Shown one piece after another: positions 22,702-32,000 of a stretch of DNA of 35,530 nucleotides. The DNA is taken from the IMG/VR virus record IMGVR_UViG_3300030390_001437, positions 1 to 35,530 of that record. The stretch is one strand, 5' to 3'. The stretch's first letter is position 1. Every line of letters begins with the position of its first letter. The DNA comes from a virus. Made by a program: the position numbers and the translations under genes. The notes below the pieces were generated by a model that worked only from the letters and a program-made list of their open reading frames with translations, did not search any database and had not been told where the DNA came from.

Positions 22702-24758
22702 TAGACAATGGAACCCTCAATATCTGTGTTGTTTTCTAGTTCTAACTCAGTTAGTTTTATCGCGGTATCTTCTTGATGTTTTGCCTTGTCTTGCAAGAGC
22801 TTTTCATTAAACTGTCTCTGCTGCTCTTGTAGTTTAGCGACTTCTAATTCTAACTTACCTTGTGCTATTGCTATATCACCCTCGCGCTTTACTAATTCTG
22901 CATCAGCTAATGGATTTTGAAGTTGTGCGTTCTGGTCTTGTAATTGTAAAACCGCTTGATTAAGTAATTCGTTCTCACGTTGCAGTAATTGGCTTTCTTC
23001 TTCAGGGTTGTTAAATAGGTTTTCAGACTTGTTAAAGCCTATACCTACTTTTAAACCCTCAAGGTTATTGTAAACTTTAGTCTGGTCTACAAGTGTAGAG
23101 CCTTGCGCCATTAGCTGTTGTTGAATAGTGTAAATACCCTGTCTAGCTTCAACCAATTCAGAGTTATTGCCACTACCTAAGCCTACTTTGCTTTCTACAT
23201 GGTGATTGTATTTCCATGAGCTAGGTTTAACGGTTAATGCCTTGCCTAAAACTCTTATCTCAGTAGTGGTGTCTTGGTAGCGACTAACTAGCCATGCTAC
23301 ACCCTCATAAAGCGACCTAAAACCTGTCTCAGCGTAGTTTCTTGCGATAGCTTCAATCTTGCCTTGTCCTTGCTCTTGAACACCATTAAAGCGAGTTGCT
23401 GTCTCTTTGGTTAAAGCATCAGCATCTAGCCCTTGACTAGCCATTAATGAACCGGTTGATTGCGCTCTGGCTTGGTCAGTGTACTGTAATACTTGAAGTG
23501 TTTTATCGCCCGTATAAGGGATGGTTAACGGAAATACAGCCTGTTGAGGTAAGATATTGGTATCATCGTCTAGTCTTACTACGCCATTTGTGCGCACTGT
23601 TAATAAATCGTCTAAATCAACATCAGGGTGTGCAACATTACGAGGATTATTAGTCATGTAAATGTTGTCGTTTAACCCACGCTGTAATGCTGTCTTTTGT
23701 CTTTGTGTCTCAAACACTACCTCTGCGCGACTTCTGCCAATAGCTTTGTGTGGCATTGGTATAGCTGACATAATCGAATAAGGAACATGATTAAAGTATT
23801 CGTTAACCAGTACCTTGTTGCCAGACATTAAAATATGTCTACGCTCTGCTATTCCGTCACCGTCAAAGTCAATCTTAACGTATAGGTCACTGAGTTGTAC
23901 TAATTCACTAGCCCAATTGTTAATAGTTTCTGAGTCATTAGCGCCACCTTGGTCTTTATTGCGGATAGCTTTTAAATTAGAGCTTCTGCGATTATCTTCG
24001 GTGTCAGTAGCGGGTAACTGGTTGATTAAATCTTTACTGTAGCCCTCTGCTAATAATTCGCCTCTTGTCTTTTGTATTCTGTCACCAACTAATTCCGCAT
24101 CATCTTTAGACTTAGCATTACGAGTTATTAAAAATAGTTCAGGGGGCACATTAACAATTGATAGTTTTTTAGTGGTGCGAGTTACACGAAATTTAATATC
24201 GAATTCTTGCTGCTCGTTTTCTGACTGCTCAGCTACTTCAACCTTTACTCTGTCAACATCAGCACCGACCAAGCTTTCTTGTATAGCTATGATTTCAGCA
24301 CCGTCAACGCCCGTATACTCTACTTCCTCAACTTCTTTTTGCTCGTCAATGAAATACTTAACTACACCTGTTTTTTGTATCTCGGCGTCCTTAAGCCAAC
24401 CTAGCAGTGTTTGATAGCTAGTTGGTTGGTTGCGAATAATCCAGTTAACATAATCTGTTTTTTCTTTGGCCTCTTGTACTTCTGTTTCGTTGTCAGTGTT
24501 GGCAACAAAATGAACAATATCACCTTGACCTAAAAAGGTTCGTGACAGGCTAACCATGTCAGCTTCAACAACATCATAAACATCAGTTGATACAACACTG
24601 GATTGCCCGTCAATAGCTGCAAAATCACCGCTTTTTTCTGCGTAATATGCCTTTAGATACTTTTCGTTTTCACGTGAGAATTCACCGCTATATTCAGCCG
24701 CTTGATTTTCTGCTGTGGATAACAACGAAACTAGCTCGTTATCTGTCATTTTACGCAT
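22701..24758 (-). CDS. Portal protein
   Basis: The 685-residue protein fits the large P22/SU10-type portal group: VSTDVYDVVEADMVSLSRTF, NWIIRNQPTSYQTLLGWLKD, RHILMSGNKVLVNEYFNHVP, SIMSAIPMPHKAIGRSRAEV and TALQRGLNDNIYMTNNPRN. The C-terminal 100 residues are a Gln/Glu-rich coiled coil, which could form a barrel extending into the capsid as in P22. AAGGCTCATCA precedes ATG 24758. It is the first gene of the main late block. Confidence 0.93.
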   Translation of the reverse strand: MRKMTDNELVSLLSTAENQAAEYSGEFSRENEKYLKAYYAEKSGDFAAIDGQSSVVSTDVYDVVEADMVSLSRTFLGQGDIVHFVANTDNETEVQEAKEKTDYVNWIIRNQPTSYQTLLGWLKDAEIQKTGVVKYFIDEQKEVEEVEYTGVDGAEIIAIQESLVGADVDRVKVEVAEQSENEQQEFDIKFRVTRTTKKLSIVNVPPELFLITRNAKSKDDAELVGDRIQKTRGELLAEGYSKDLINQLPATDTEDNRRSSNLKAIRNKDQGGANDSETINNWASELVQLSDLYVKIDFDGDGIAERRHILMSGNKVLVNEYFNHVPYSIMSAIPMPHKAIGRSRAEVVFETQRQKTALQRGLNDNIYMTNNPRNVAHPDVDLDDLLTVRTNGVVRLDDDTNILPQQAVFPLTIPYTGDKTLQVLQYTDQARAQSTGSLMASQGLDADALTKETATRFNGVQEQGQGKIEAIARNYAETGFRSLYEGVAWLVSRYQDTTTEIRVLGKALTVKPSSWKYNHHVESKVGLGSGNNSELVEARQGIYTIQQQLMAQGSTLVDQTKVYNNLEGLKVGIGFNKSENLFNNPEEESQLLQRENELLNQAVLQLQDQNAQLQNPLADAELVKREGDIAIAQGKLELEVAKLQEQQRQFNEKLLQDKAKHQEDTAIKLTELELENNTDIEGSIV

Positions 24759-24787
24759 TGATGAGCCTTAAAAATAGTTATTGCTAT

Positions 24788-24793
24788 ATTATA
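24788..24793 (-). promoter_or_regulatory. Candidate late promoter -10 upstream of portal
   Basis: TATAAT on the minus strand within GGTATAATA, 30 bases before the portal ATG. The same nine bases precede the other late block (34055-34060). No good -35 is seen, which would fit a phage-modified or activated promoter. Confidence 0.4.
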
Positions 24794-24862
24794 CCGCTTT
24801 TGCTAATCTGCATATACACCGTAAAACACAGGGTTATGACGGGTATTTATCGGGAAAATACA

Positions 24863-24976
24863 ATGGAAACAGAAATACTTAAAAATATAATCTCTATTGC
24901 CTTTGCTGTGAATGGGGTTTTAGTCTTAACCGCTGCGTGTATTAGATTGGTTATTTGGATATTAAGGGGAGAATAA
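24863..24976 (+). CDS. 37-residue single-pass membrane peptide
   Basis: METEILKNIISIAF leads into a hydrophobic stretch (AVNGVLVLTAACIRLVIWIL) with a short basic end. GGGA lies seven bases before the ATG. First gene of the rightward accessory block and divergent from portal. Small membrane peptides of this kind are often host-directed; function unknown. Confidence 0.6.
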   Translation: METEILKNIISIAFAVNGVLVLTAACIRLVIWILRGE

Positions 24977-24979
24977 AAA

Positions 24980-25063
24980 ATGACTATGGATGCTGTAGCT
25001 AACGCTATAAATAAAAAATTGCATGATTTAGATTATGAGTTAAAGGAATCCAATGATAAATAA
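24980..25063 (+). CDS. 27-residue peptide
   Basis: A short frame (MTMDAVANAINKKLHDLDYE, then LKESNDK) behind GGGGAGAATAAAAA, starting four bases after the membrane peptide stop and overlapping the next gene start. The strong ribosome site and overlap make translation credible despite its size. No function assigned. Confidence 0.5.
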   Translation: MTMDAVANAINKKLHDLDYELKESNDK

Positions 25064-25673
25064 ATTCACACGAACAATACATAACAAAGGCTGGACAGTT
25101 ACAGAGGCTTGTGAGTATTGGAATATACACTACGATACATACAACAAGCGCTGTAATAACGATAAGTTTGATAATCAGTTAATAAGTATGTGTCGAGGTT
25201 TAGAAAATAAATTAGTGAATATGCAGATATCAGAAATAGAGTTTACAGGCGCAAAGTATCATGACTTAGGGTGTGGTTTGTATTTGGATGAATTGCCTGA
25301 TGGGCATTACAAAAAAGACAATGATATTTACGTTAAAACAAGTGAGCATTACCTTGATTATAAATCAAAAGAAATAGTAAAAATGCAGGATAGTAAAATC
25401 AAGCGCGTAGTAAATATTATTGAGCGCCTATCTGCTGACAATGGCGTAAAAGTTAATTTGAGGGTTTGCGACGAACTTTTTAGAACCTCACCGCATAACG
25501 TTGAAGTTTGGGACTTGGAGCTGACGTATAATGATTACCACTTAATAGAGAGGTTCAACAGTAATACGCCAATACTCGACAAGCAAGATTCTTGTGAAAA
25601 AATAGCAGTTAACTTGCTTGCTTCATTGTTCGGTGATTACTACGCAAGTAAAGCCAAAAAGGTAAACAGTTAA
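25053..25673 (+). CDS. Hypothetical protein with N-terminal HTH-like segment
   Basis: The 206-residue protein starts with NKGWTVTEACEYWNIHYDTY, which reads like a short helix-turn-helix that recognises a site, followed by an RGLENKL helix. The remainder (about 65-206) shows no recognised motif; it contains CGLYLDELPDGHYKKDNDIY and a helical C-terminus ending in basic residues. AAAGGA precedes ATG 25053. As the largest accessory-block gene it may regulate this block, which is inference. Confidence 0.7.
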   Translation: MINKFTRTIHNKGWTVTEACEYWNIHYDTYNKRCNNDKFDNQLISMCRGLENKLVNMQISEIEFTGAKYHDLGCGLYLDELPDGHYKKDNDIYVKTSEHYLDYKSKEIVKMQDSKIKRVVNIIERLSADNGVKVNLRVCDELFRTSPHNVEVWDLELTYNDYHLIERFNSNTPILDKQDSCEKIAVNLLASLFGDYYASKAKKVNS

Positions 25674-25739
25674 CTGCTGAACAATGAACTCAACTTTTTA
25701 GGAGTAAGTAAAAATTGAACACAATAGAGGTTAATAGCA

Positions 25740-25913
25740 ATGAGTGAATTAAAAAGAGTATGGACAATTTTTAAAGATTCATCAATGAAAGATAGAGATA
25801 TGCAAAAAGCTTTTTATAGGGCTGTAACACCCAATGCTTGCATTGAGCTTTTGGAAAAAAACGAAAAGCTGTTAACAGAAAACGCAGAGCTAAAGCAACG
25901 AATTAAGGAGTAA
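25740..25913 (+). CDS. Small protein ending in a leucine-zipper-like helix
   Basis: A 57-residue protein whose C-terminus, IELLEKNEKLLTENAELKQR, is a short coiled coil. A 24-base stretch of this part (25872-25895) is identical on the opposite strand at 35324-35347, in the gene crossing the window join. Its stop lies in the ribosome-binding cassette of the next gene. Possible dimerising regulator or anti-host peptide; unknown. Confidence 0.65.
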   Translation: MSELKRVWTIFKDSSMKDRDMQKAFYRAVTPNACIELLEKNEKLLTENAELKQRIKE

Positions 25914-25918
25914 TAGCA

Positions 25919-26146
25919 ATGAGTAAATGGATAAGTGTAGAAGATGAATTGCCAGAAGTAAAAGATGATAGCGTTTTGGTTCATTTTGAAAATGGTAGCA
26001 TTGAAACTGTACATTTAGAATGGTTTGACGACATTACATGCGGATTGGGTGAGGACGATGAGCAATTATATTGTAAAAGATTTACAAATCACAATCCTAA
26101 ATTTACACACTGGATGTCATTACCAGAGCCACCAGAGGAGCAATAG
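25919..26146 (+). CDS. DUF551-family small protein
   Basis: A 75-residue protein with the DUF551 pattern: MSKWISVEDELPEVKDDSVL at the start and THWMSLPEPPEEQ at the end. This is a common phage accessory protein of unknown function. Its final codons, GAG-CAA-TAG, form part of the ribosome site of the next gene. Confidence 0.88.
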   Translation: MSKWISVEDELPEVKDDSVLVHFENGSIETVHLEWFDDITCGLGEDDEQLYCKRFTNHNPKFTHWMSLPEPPEEQ

Positions 26147-26148
26147 CA

Positions 26149-26544
26149 ATGAGTGATAACGAAAGGGTAATAAAATTCATAGTAGATATAGCAAGCTGCT
26201 ATCGATTATCCCCGCAAGATTATGACGAGGCCGCGTCCTTGCTTGTTAAGTACAGAGGTGTAACTTGTGATAAGCAAGAAACAAAAGAAGTTAAAGAAGA
26301 TTTAGTAAACAACCCTAAGCATTATATGCTATTTGCCGATGGTACAGAGTCTTTCGATGTTATACGTAAAACTTTAACGCCAGAAGAATTTATAGGATTC
26401 CTTAAAGGTAATATTCTTAAATATCGCCTTAGAGCTGGTAAAAAAGGCGGCGCTAGTATTTGTATTGCCAAAAGTGATTGGTACGCGAACAAGCTTGTTG
26501 AGTTGCAAGACGATATACCATCTTTTAAAACTTATAAGGATTAA
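26149..26544 (+). CDS. DUF3310 protein (T7 gp1.7-related)
   Basis: The 131-residue protein has a variable N-terminus followed by the DUF3310 domain (about 53-130): VNNPKHYMLFADGTESFDVI, then LKGNILKYRLRAGKKGG and KSDWYANKLVEL. The domain occurs in T7 gp1.7, a nucleotide kinase, and in many small phage proteins. The Walker motif is absent here and in relatives, so kinase activity is only suggested by the family. GAGGAGCAATAGCA precedes the ATG. Confidence 0.85.
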   Translation: MSDNERVIKFIVDIASCYRLSPQDYDEAASLLVKYRGVTCDKQETKEVKEDLVNNPKHYMLFADGTESFDVIRKTLTPEEFIGFLKGNILKYRLRAGKKGGASICIAKSDWYANKLVELQDDIPSFKTYKD

Positions 26545-26548
26545 TACA

Positions 26549-26707
26549 ATGATTGAATATGTAATTTTTAGTTACGCGTTTATGTTTTTATTAACTATTT
26601 ACAGTGTAACCATATGGAATGGTAGCTTATCCGAGTGTATAAAGTGGTGGGTGTTCTCACCAATTAGTATGCCTATTTTTATTATCTGTTATTTGGTGGA
26701 AAGATGA
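26549..26707 (+). CDS. Small two-segment membrane protein
   Basis: A 52-residue protein with two hydrophobic segments: about 4-21 (YVIFSYAFMFLLTIYSVTIW) and 34-49 (WVFSPISMPIFIICYLV). AAGGATTAATAC precedes the ATG, and the stop overlaps the next start (ATGA). It could be a holin-like or superinfection-type membrane peptide, but nothing specific is visible. Confidence 0.65.
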   Translation: MIEYVIFSYAFMFLLTIYSVTIWNGSLSECIKWWVFSPISMPIFIICYLVER

Positions 26708-26874
26708 AAAAACTTAGAGTGTTTAAATGCCTTTGCGGTCAACGTATCGAGCGACTAGTTAAAGATAATGTGCGTGTGGTTAAGTGTGAGTGCGGCAAAG
26801 ATGCCGAGCGTACATTATCAGCGCCTAGATGTTTCGGTAATACAACGGGCAGTAGTCCAAGTGTGAGGTATTAA
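26704..26874 (+). CDS. Small zinc-ribbon protein
   Basis: A 56-residue basic protein with CLCGQ (residues 9-13) and CECGK (28-32), a Cys4 ribbon like those in FmdB-type small proteins, followed by TLSAPRCFGNTTG. It overlaps its neighbours by ATGA at the start and TAATG at the end. Role unknown. Confidence 0.72.
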   Translation: MKKLRVFKCLCGQRIERLVKDNVRVVKCECGKDAERTLSAPRCFGNTTGSSPSVRY

Positions 26875-27173
26875 TGTTCCGTATTAAAATATGCTATCAC
26901 ATAAAAGATAACTGGATTAGAGCAAGACTAACAAGTAAAAACTTTAATAAGTTCACTTATACTGCTGGCAATACTTATATCATAAGGAATAACAATCAAC
27001 ATTGGGATGAGTTTTTGTATCAACTTAAAAAAAGTTGTAATGAAATAATCAGAGATGAGTTATTTCGCAAGTATGGCAAAGATTGGCGCAAGTACGAGCA
27101 ACCAAAGCTAGTTTGGAACTCATACATAAGCGCGATAAATAGAATGCAGCCCGGGCATATTAATAATGATTAG
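26874..27173 (+). CDS. Hypothetical basic protein at the end of the accessory block
   Basis: A 99-residue basic protein (MFRIKICYHIKDNWIRARLT at the start). GAGG lies five bases before the ATG. Its 3' end overlaps the convergent terminase large subunit by 14 bases, with no terminator between. No family recognised. Confidence 0.6.
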   Translation: MFRIKICYHIKDNWIRARLTSKNFNKFTYTAGNTYIIRNNNQHWDEFLYQLKKSCNEIIRDELFRKYGKDWRKYEQPKLVWNSYISAINRMQPGHINND

Positions 27174-28686
27174 TCTTGCCATAGTTTAAAGGTTTTCTAG
27201 TCTTATCAAGCCTAACAGGTTCAGCAAAAGTTAATGCGGCAGCATCTCCATAATCGGGGCTAAAGCCGTATTTTTCTTTTATTCTATCTTTAGACCATAA
27301 CACACGCCTATCTTTTGCATCCCTACTGTACGGACTTGCGCATAAATCAGCTTGTAACTCATCACAGTCAGGTATCTGTACTGGTAATGACTCATCAACA
27401 AGCCAATCTGCTAACTCTTGCCATATCTCGTTACGTTTGTTTGTGTACTTTTCAGGATTTAGCGGAGTTGAACCAAAGTGTACAGACTTAACTTTCTTCT
27501 TATATCCTAACTCATGTAGTCTGTCTACGATATCAGCGCCCGAGCCATAATCGACAAACATCATATCTGGAACTTTCTTTGTCAGCGGGTCTTTTGTGTC
27601 TAATATCTTTTTACAGATAGCAACATTTTTAGGTAGCTTGTCGCATTGTTCACCTATGTAGCTTTCCATGCCAAACATTTTACGACCTTGACGCTTAACT
27701 ATTGCAAATCTATCACCGCCCCTAGATGGATCAACACCTACAACATAAGCCCCGCTTGCCACAACGGTTTCTTTTCTTGCTGCCATGCAATGGTCTGACT
27801 TTATTAAACCGTCACCGCCAGACACTTGAAAAGCCTCTGCTGCATTCATTGGGTATTCTTGTTTAAATGCTTTGTCACCGTTAACACCATCCGTCGTTAA
27901 CTCGGCAACTTTCATTCTGCGCCAAAACAACTGATTGTCGTCTAGGCTGTATAGTTTCTTTAGTTTTTCTTCTTCTTCTGTGGTTGTGAATTCATCAGGT
28001 AGTTTTTTCCTGTATTCTGATTGCCAAAACCAAGGAACAAAGATAGCTTGGAACTCGCTTAGTCCTTTTTCTGCTAACTTCCATTGCTCATGAAAAAAAT
28101 TACCCACACCGTTTGCGGTGCTCTCCCAGATGACTTCTGTACCATCAGCATCGGGTACAGCTTGCATAATACCTTTTGTGTGCTCACTTGCATTCATCCA
28201 GAAAGCAACCTCTGAACCATGAAAGTATTGTAAAGTTTGTCCTCGTCCTACTGCTTTATTCCCTGCTGTACCTATTTTGTAACCAGAATCTAATAAGCCA
28301 AAGTGTAATTCTTTAGCGTTTGCTTTACTGGTTTCTGGCTTAACCTGTGGCGGTAAGTTCTCATAATACCTATCTGTCATTTCAAACAGTGCGTTAGTTG
28401 ATTCACCATCATGTGTAAGGATAAAAGCTCTAACGCCTTTATTGTGTGTTGTCTTATGTATAAAGCGGCCACCAACGTATGTACTAGCGCCTTGTTGTCT
28501 ACCTTTTAAAAGTATAGCTCTAACCTTGCCAGTTTCTTTTAATTGGTTTTCTAGGCGTGTATGTATATATGTTTGAGCCTCATTTAATTTAAATGACTGC
28601 AAACCTTTATCTTTAGTCCTTATGCGTAAACAATTTCTAGCATAAAAATCAAAGTCATCTTTTAATCTTTGTCTTTTATCAGTCAA
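27160..28686 (-). CDS. terL: Terminase large subunit
   Basis: The 508-residue motor has an N-terminal ATPase with Walker A-like LLKGRQQGAST (about 59-69) and a C-terminal RNase H-like nuclease with VVGVDPSRGGDRFAIV (near 322), MMFVDYGSGADIVD and a final PDYGDAAALTFA. It pumps DNA into the prohead and cuts it. The start is a TTG at 28686 overlapping the small subunit end by eight bases; no ATG is available near the N-terminus. It lies at the end of the second late block, away from the portal. Confidence 0.93.
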   Translation of the reverse strand: MTDKRQRLKDDFDFYARNCLRIRTKDKGLQSFKLNEAQTYIHTRLENQLKETGKVRAILLKGRQQGASTYVGGRFIHKTTHNKGVRAFILTHDGESTNALFEMTDRYYENLPPQVKPETSKANAKELHFGLLDSGYKIGTAGNKAVGRGQTLQYFHGSEVAFWMNASEHTKGIMQAVPDADGTEVIWESTANGVGNFFHEQWKLAEKGLSEFQAIFVPWFWQSEYRKKLPDEFTTTEEEEKLKKLYSLDDNQLFWRRMKVAELTTDGVNGDKAFKQEYPMNAAEAFQVSGGDGLIKSDHCMAARKETVVASGAYVVGVDPSRGGDRFAIVKRQGRKMFGMESYIGEQCDKLPKNVAICKKILDTKDPLTKKVPDMMFVDYGSGADIVDRLHELGYKKKVKSVHFGSTPLNPEKYTNKRNEIWQELADWLVDESLPVQIPDCDELQADLCASPYSRDAKDRRVLWSKDRIKEKYGFSPDYGDAAALTFAEPVRLDKTRKPLNYGKTNHY

Positions 28687-29065
28687 GAGAATCTAACCAT
28701 TGTTCATGTGTAACCTCAACGTTAGTATTTTCAACTTCACTTTTATCTTTCCAGTTAAAGTTATTTTTTAAGTTAAAAATTACACCTGTTACAGTGTTGC
28801 CGTAAAGTTTTTGTTCAAGATGGTTTTCTATTCTCGACCTAGCCTTTTTTATAGTGTCGAAATACTGCTCTTTATAGCTGTAGTTTACTATTGTTGCTCT
28901 ACTTACACCTAAATACAAAGCTAGTCCTGACATTGTTGGCGCATAGATAGAGTCATCACCTTGTACCAAGTAACAATCTTCACTTACAAAGTACGCATCT
29001 ATTTTTTCTTCTAGTTCTTCTACTGAATTAAATGATAGCGGTCGCCCGCCTTTTTCTGTTGTCAT
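28679..29065 (-). CDS. terS: Terminase small subunit (P22 gp3-like)
   Basis: The 128-residue protein starts GGRPLSFNSVEELEEKIDAY and has a HTH-like TMSGLALYLGVSRATIVNY, then LEQKLYGNTVTGVIFNLKNN, as in DNA-packaging proteins of the GP3 type. It recognises the packaging start. AGGACTCACA precedes the ATG. It overlaps terL by eight bases. Confidence 0.9.
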   Translation of the reverse strand: MTTEKGGRPLSFNSVEELEEKIDAYFVSEDCYLVQGDDSIYAPTMSGLALYLGVSRATIVNYSYKEQYFDTIKKARSRIENHLEQKLYGNTVTGVIFNLKNNFNWKDKSEVENTNVEVTHEQWLDSLD

Positions 29066-29097
29066 TGTGAGTCCTCTCGGTTATTCACTGTTAAAAT

Positions 29098-32000
29098 TTA
29101 CGGTACGTCCGATACTATATCTGCACTAGTCATGTTATACATAACAAAAGTACAATTAGCTGCTGTGCCTACGTCTTGTATGTTAGGGTATGTGTCACCA
29201 TCCCCCATTCTCCACCAATGATTAGGCTTGTTGGTTAACGACAAGAAATCAAAAGGTGAACCGCTATTGTATATTGTTGATACGTTAGCGCTTTGGTCAC
29301 TATTCCACGTAGCTAACTCATCTATTCTAGCGTTATCTCTTAGATAATTACCACTAGCATATCTGCCTACCCTTAAATTATCAGCATCTATTGCTCCAGT
29401 ATAGCCAAAGTTATTATGTGACCATGTTCCTGCACTTATCACGTTTACACCATTTATAAACACTTTAAATCTTGAGTAATAATCTGCTACATCAGCACTT
29501 GAGGCGCCCGTAGTGCCTCCATCGTAACTTATTAAGATGTGATGCCATTGGTTAGCTGGCAAGGTATTGTTAGCTGACTGAAAGCGCACATAGTTATTAC
29601 TGCTACCGTACTGCAATCTTAAATTGTCATTACCACCTAAAAACCTTACGTTAATATGCCCAGCATTTGTAACATCATTATCACCAAAATAAAAAATAGT
29701 CTGACCTAATATTCTAGTACTTGGCTTAAAAAACTTACTTATTGTCCATGCGTCACTTGAGCCGCTACCATTACCCGTTCTACCTAGTGTACTTGCTAAT
29801 AAACTAGCGTTAGCACCTAGATAATCTTGGTTGGTAAATTGTATAGATTTTGTATTTGAAAAAGCTGGAGCACTTACAGTTAAAACCAATGTTTCTGAAT
29901 CTTCACCGTTATAGTTAATAGCCTTGACTGGAATATTATAAGTACCTACCGCTAAACTACTACCACCTATTAAGTTTCTTATGTGCCCCTCAACAGTAGT
30001 TATACCGCTAACATTAGATAAATCCCACTCATAACCCACACCAAAATCAGCTAGTAGCTCATAGTTTAATGTTGAACCTTGTTCCATACCAACAGCTAGA
30101 CTAGAAGTGATTGTGGGTGCTTGGCCTGTAGGGCTTCCAGAGTGTTGTAGCATGGCGTTTAAGTCATTAACTTTTTCTTGGTCTGTGCCCGTTAAAGCAA
30201 CACCATCAATACTAGCACCACTTGCAGACAGGCTAAATTGTATCTTCTCAGAGCCTTTTAGTAATAAGTTTATATTACTACCATTTAAGCTTGCCTGTAA
30301 GTCATGCAATGTATACGGGTTCAACCTGACACCGTTAACACCCTCTTTTAAAATAACGCTTTCACCGTCAATTGAAAAATCACATTCTTTTAAATTTGTT
30401 ATGTGGTTGCTGAAAGGTTGTTCATAATAAGAGCCTGACGCTATATTTATATTAGTTTCTGTGGTTTCTATGTATCTGTTATCGCCTACTGTTAATTTAA
30501 CATCATCTAAATTAGCTAAAACATCAATGGCGTAATCTTGGCTGTGAAAGCCTGAGTCATCAATATTTATTAGGTTGCTTTCGTAACTACCTGTTATATT
30601 TTCAACGTCTTGTAGTATCTGCAAGCCTATTCTCGAAGTGTTAGCGCCCAAACCTGTGTTGTATACTTCACAATTAATAATGCTTGCTATATAGCCTTTA
30701 TTAGCTCTTGCTGTATTACCGCCAATAGTTAATGAGCTATGAGCATCACCAGTATTACCTATCCCGTTGTATTGTGTTCTATTGTTATTTGTTAAATCTA
30801 AATCTCTGAATCTCGTATTTGAAACGTGCCAAGCCATAGCACCAGCATTCCAGTTGCCCTCCACAATATTTAAAGAAATCATATTATCAATGCCACCAAC
30901 AACTAAAATCCCGTTATTAGCGTTATATTTACACACATTATTGAAAACTGTTGTATTTTCACACCCGCCTGTTGAACTGTATGTGCTACTAGCTAAATAT
31001 ATGCCTGATTCAATATTATTGAATGCCCTGTTGCGTGACACAAATTGATAACCACCTATAGCGCAATCTTGTAAACGTATACCCCGCAAATTATACGATA
31101 CTGAGTTGCTAGTGATTTCAACTTGTGGGCATTCCTGTATACGCATTGCCCCACCATTACTAGCGTTAGTGCTTGCGTAGAATGCTTGTAATTCCGCCTG
31201 TGTTGAGTCATAACCTAATAGTCCACTTACTGAGCTTGATAGTACTGTGTTTAGTTGTGTGCCGTTCCATCCGTTGTATTTAAACTCACAATCTTTTACA
31301 ACCACTTTAAGCGGCTTTTTAATGTAAAGGCCATAACCGCCAGCGTTTTGTATATCTATGTTGTCGAATCTAAACTCTTGTGTGTAATCCGTACCGTTAA
31401 AATAGAATAAATCGCCATTGGTTGAGTCATAACTTACATATTTAATTACAGCGTTTTCAGTGCCATAGAAAAACAAGCCATGAGGTAATGTGTAAGCGTC
31501 TGTGGAGTTATTGGTTACGGTTATAGTGCCTTTTATAGATATGCTGTTACCTGCCGATGAAACTGTTATAGCGTCCGTTAAATTATTAAATGGATGTACA
31601 TTCGATCCTGTTCTAGTCGTGCCTGTGTAATCAGCATCAACATATAAATCATACTGAGCTAGAGCGCTGTTTTCTATATCATCAAGTCTTGCGTCTGAAT
31701 TAACAATAACAGACCATGTTTGAGAACTTGCAGTAAACTTTACTTGGTCATTTACTTTTAAATCGTAACTAACACCGCTTAATGTTTGTGTTCCTGCCAC
31801 CGTTATAAAATACCAGTCACCATTATTAAAGCCACTTAAATCCGTTGTAATATCTGGTGTATTTGTACTAGCGTTGTAACTTCCAAGATAGCCCACATTT
31901 ACATCGGTTGGCGCTGCGACATTGCCATTTAAAGTTATATAGTCTGCTGCTGCTTGTGCGTTAGCAAATGTATTATTATCTTTATCTCTAAACACTGTGT

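Noticed and set aside
25715-25747. Ten-codon TTG-started frame after GGAG, overlapping the start at 25740.
   Set aside because: Too short and with a weak start; at most a coupling leader.
27160-27173. Convergent overlap of the accessory gene and terL as a possible bidirectional terminator.
   Set aside because: No hairpin or T-run is visible.
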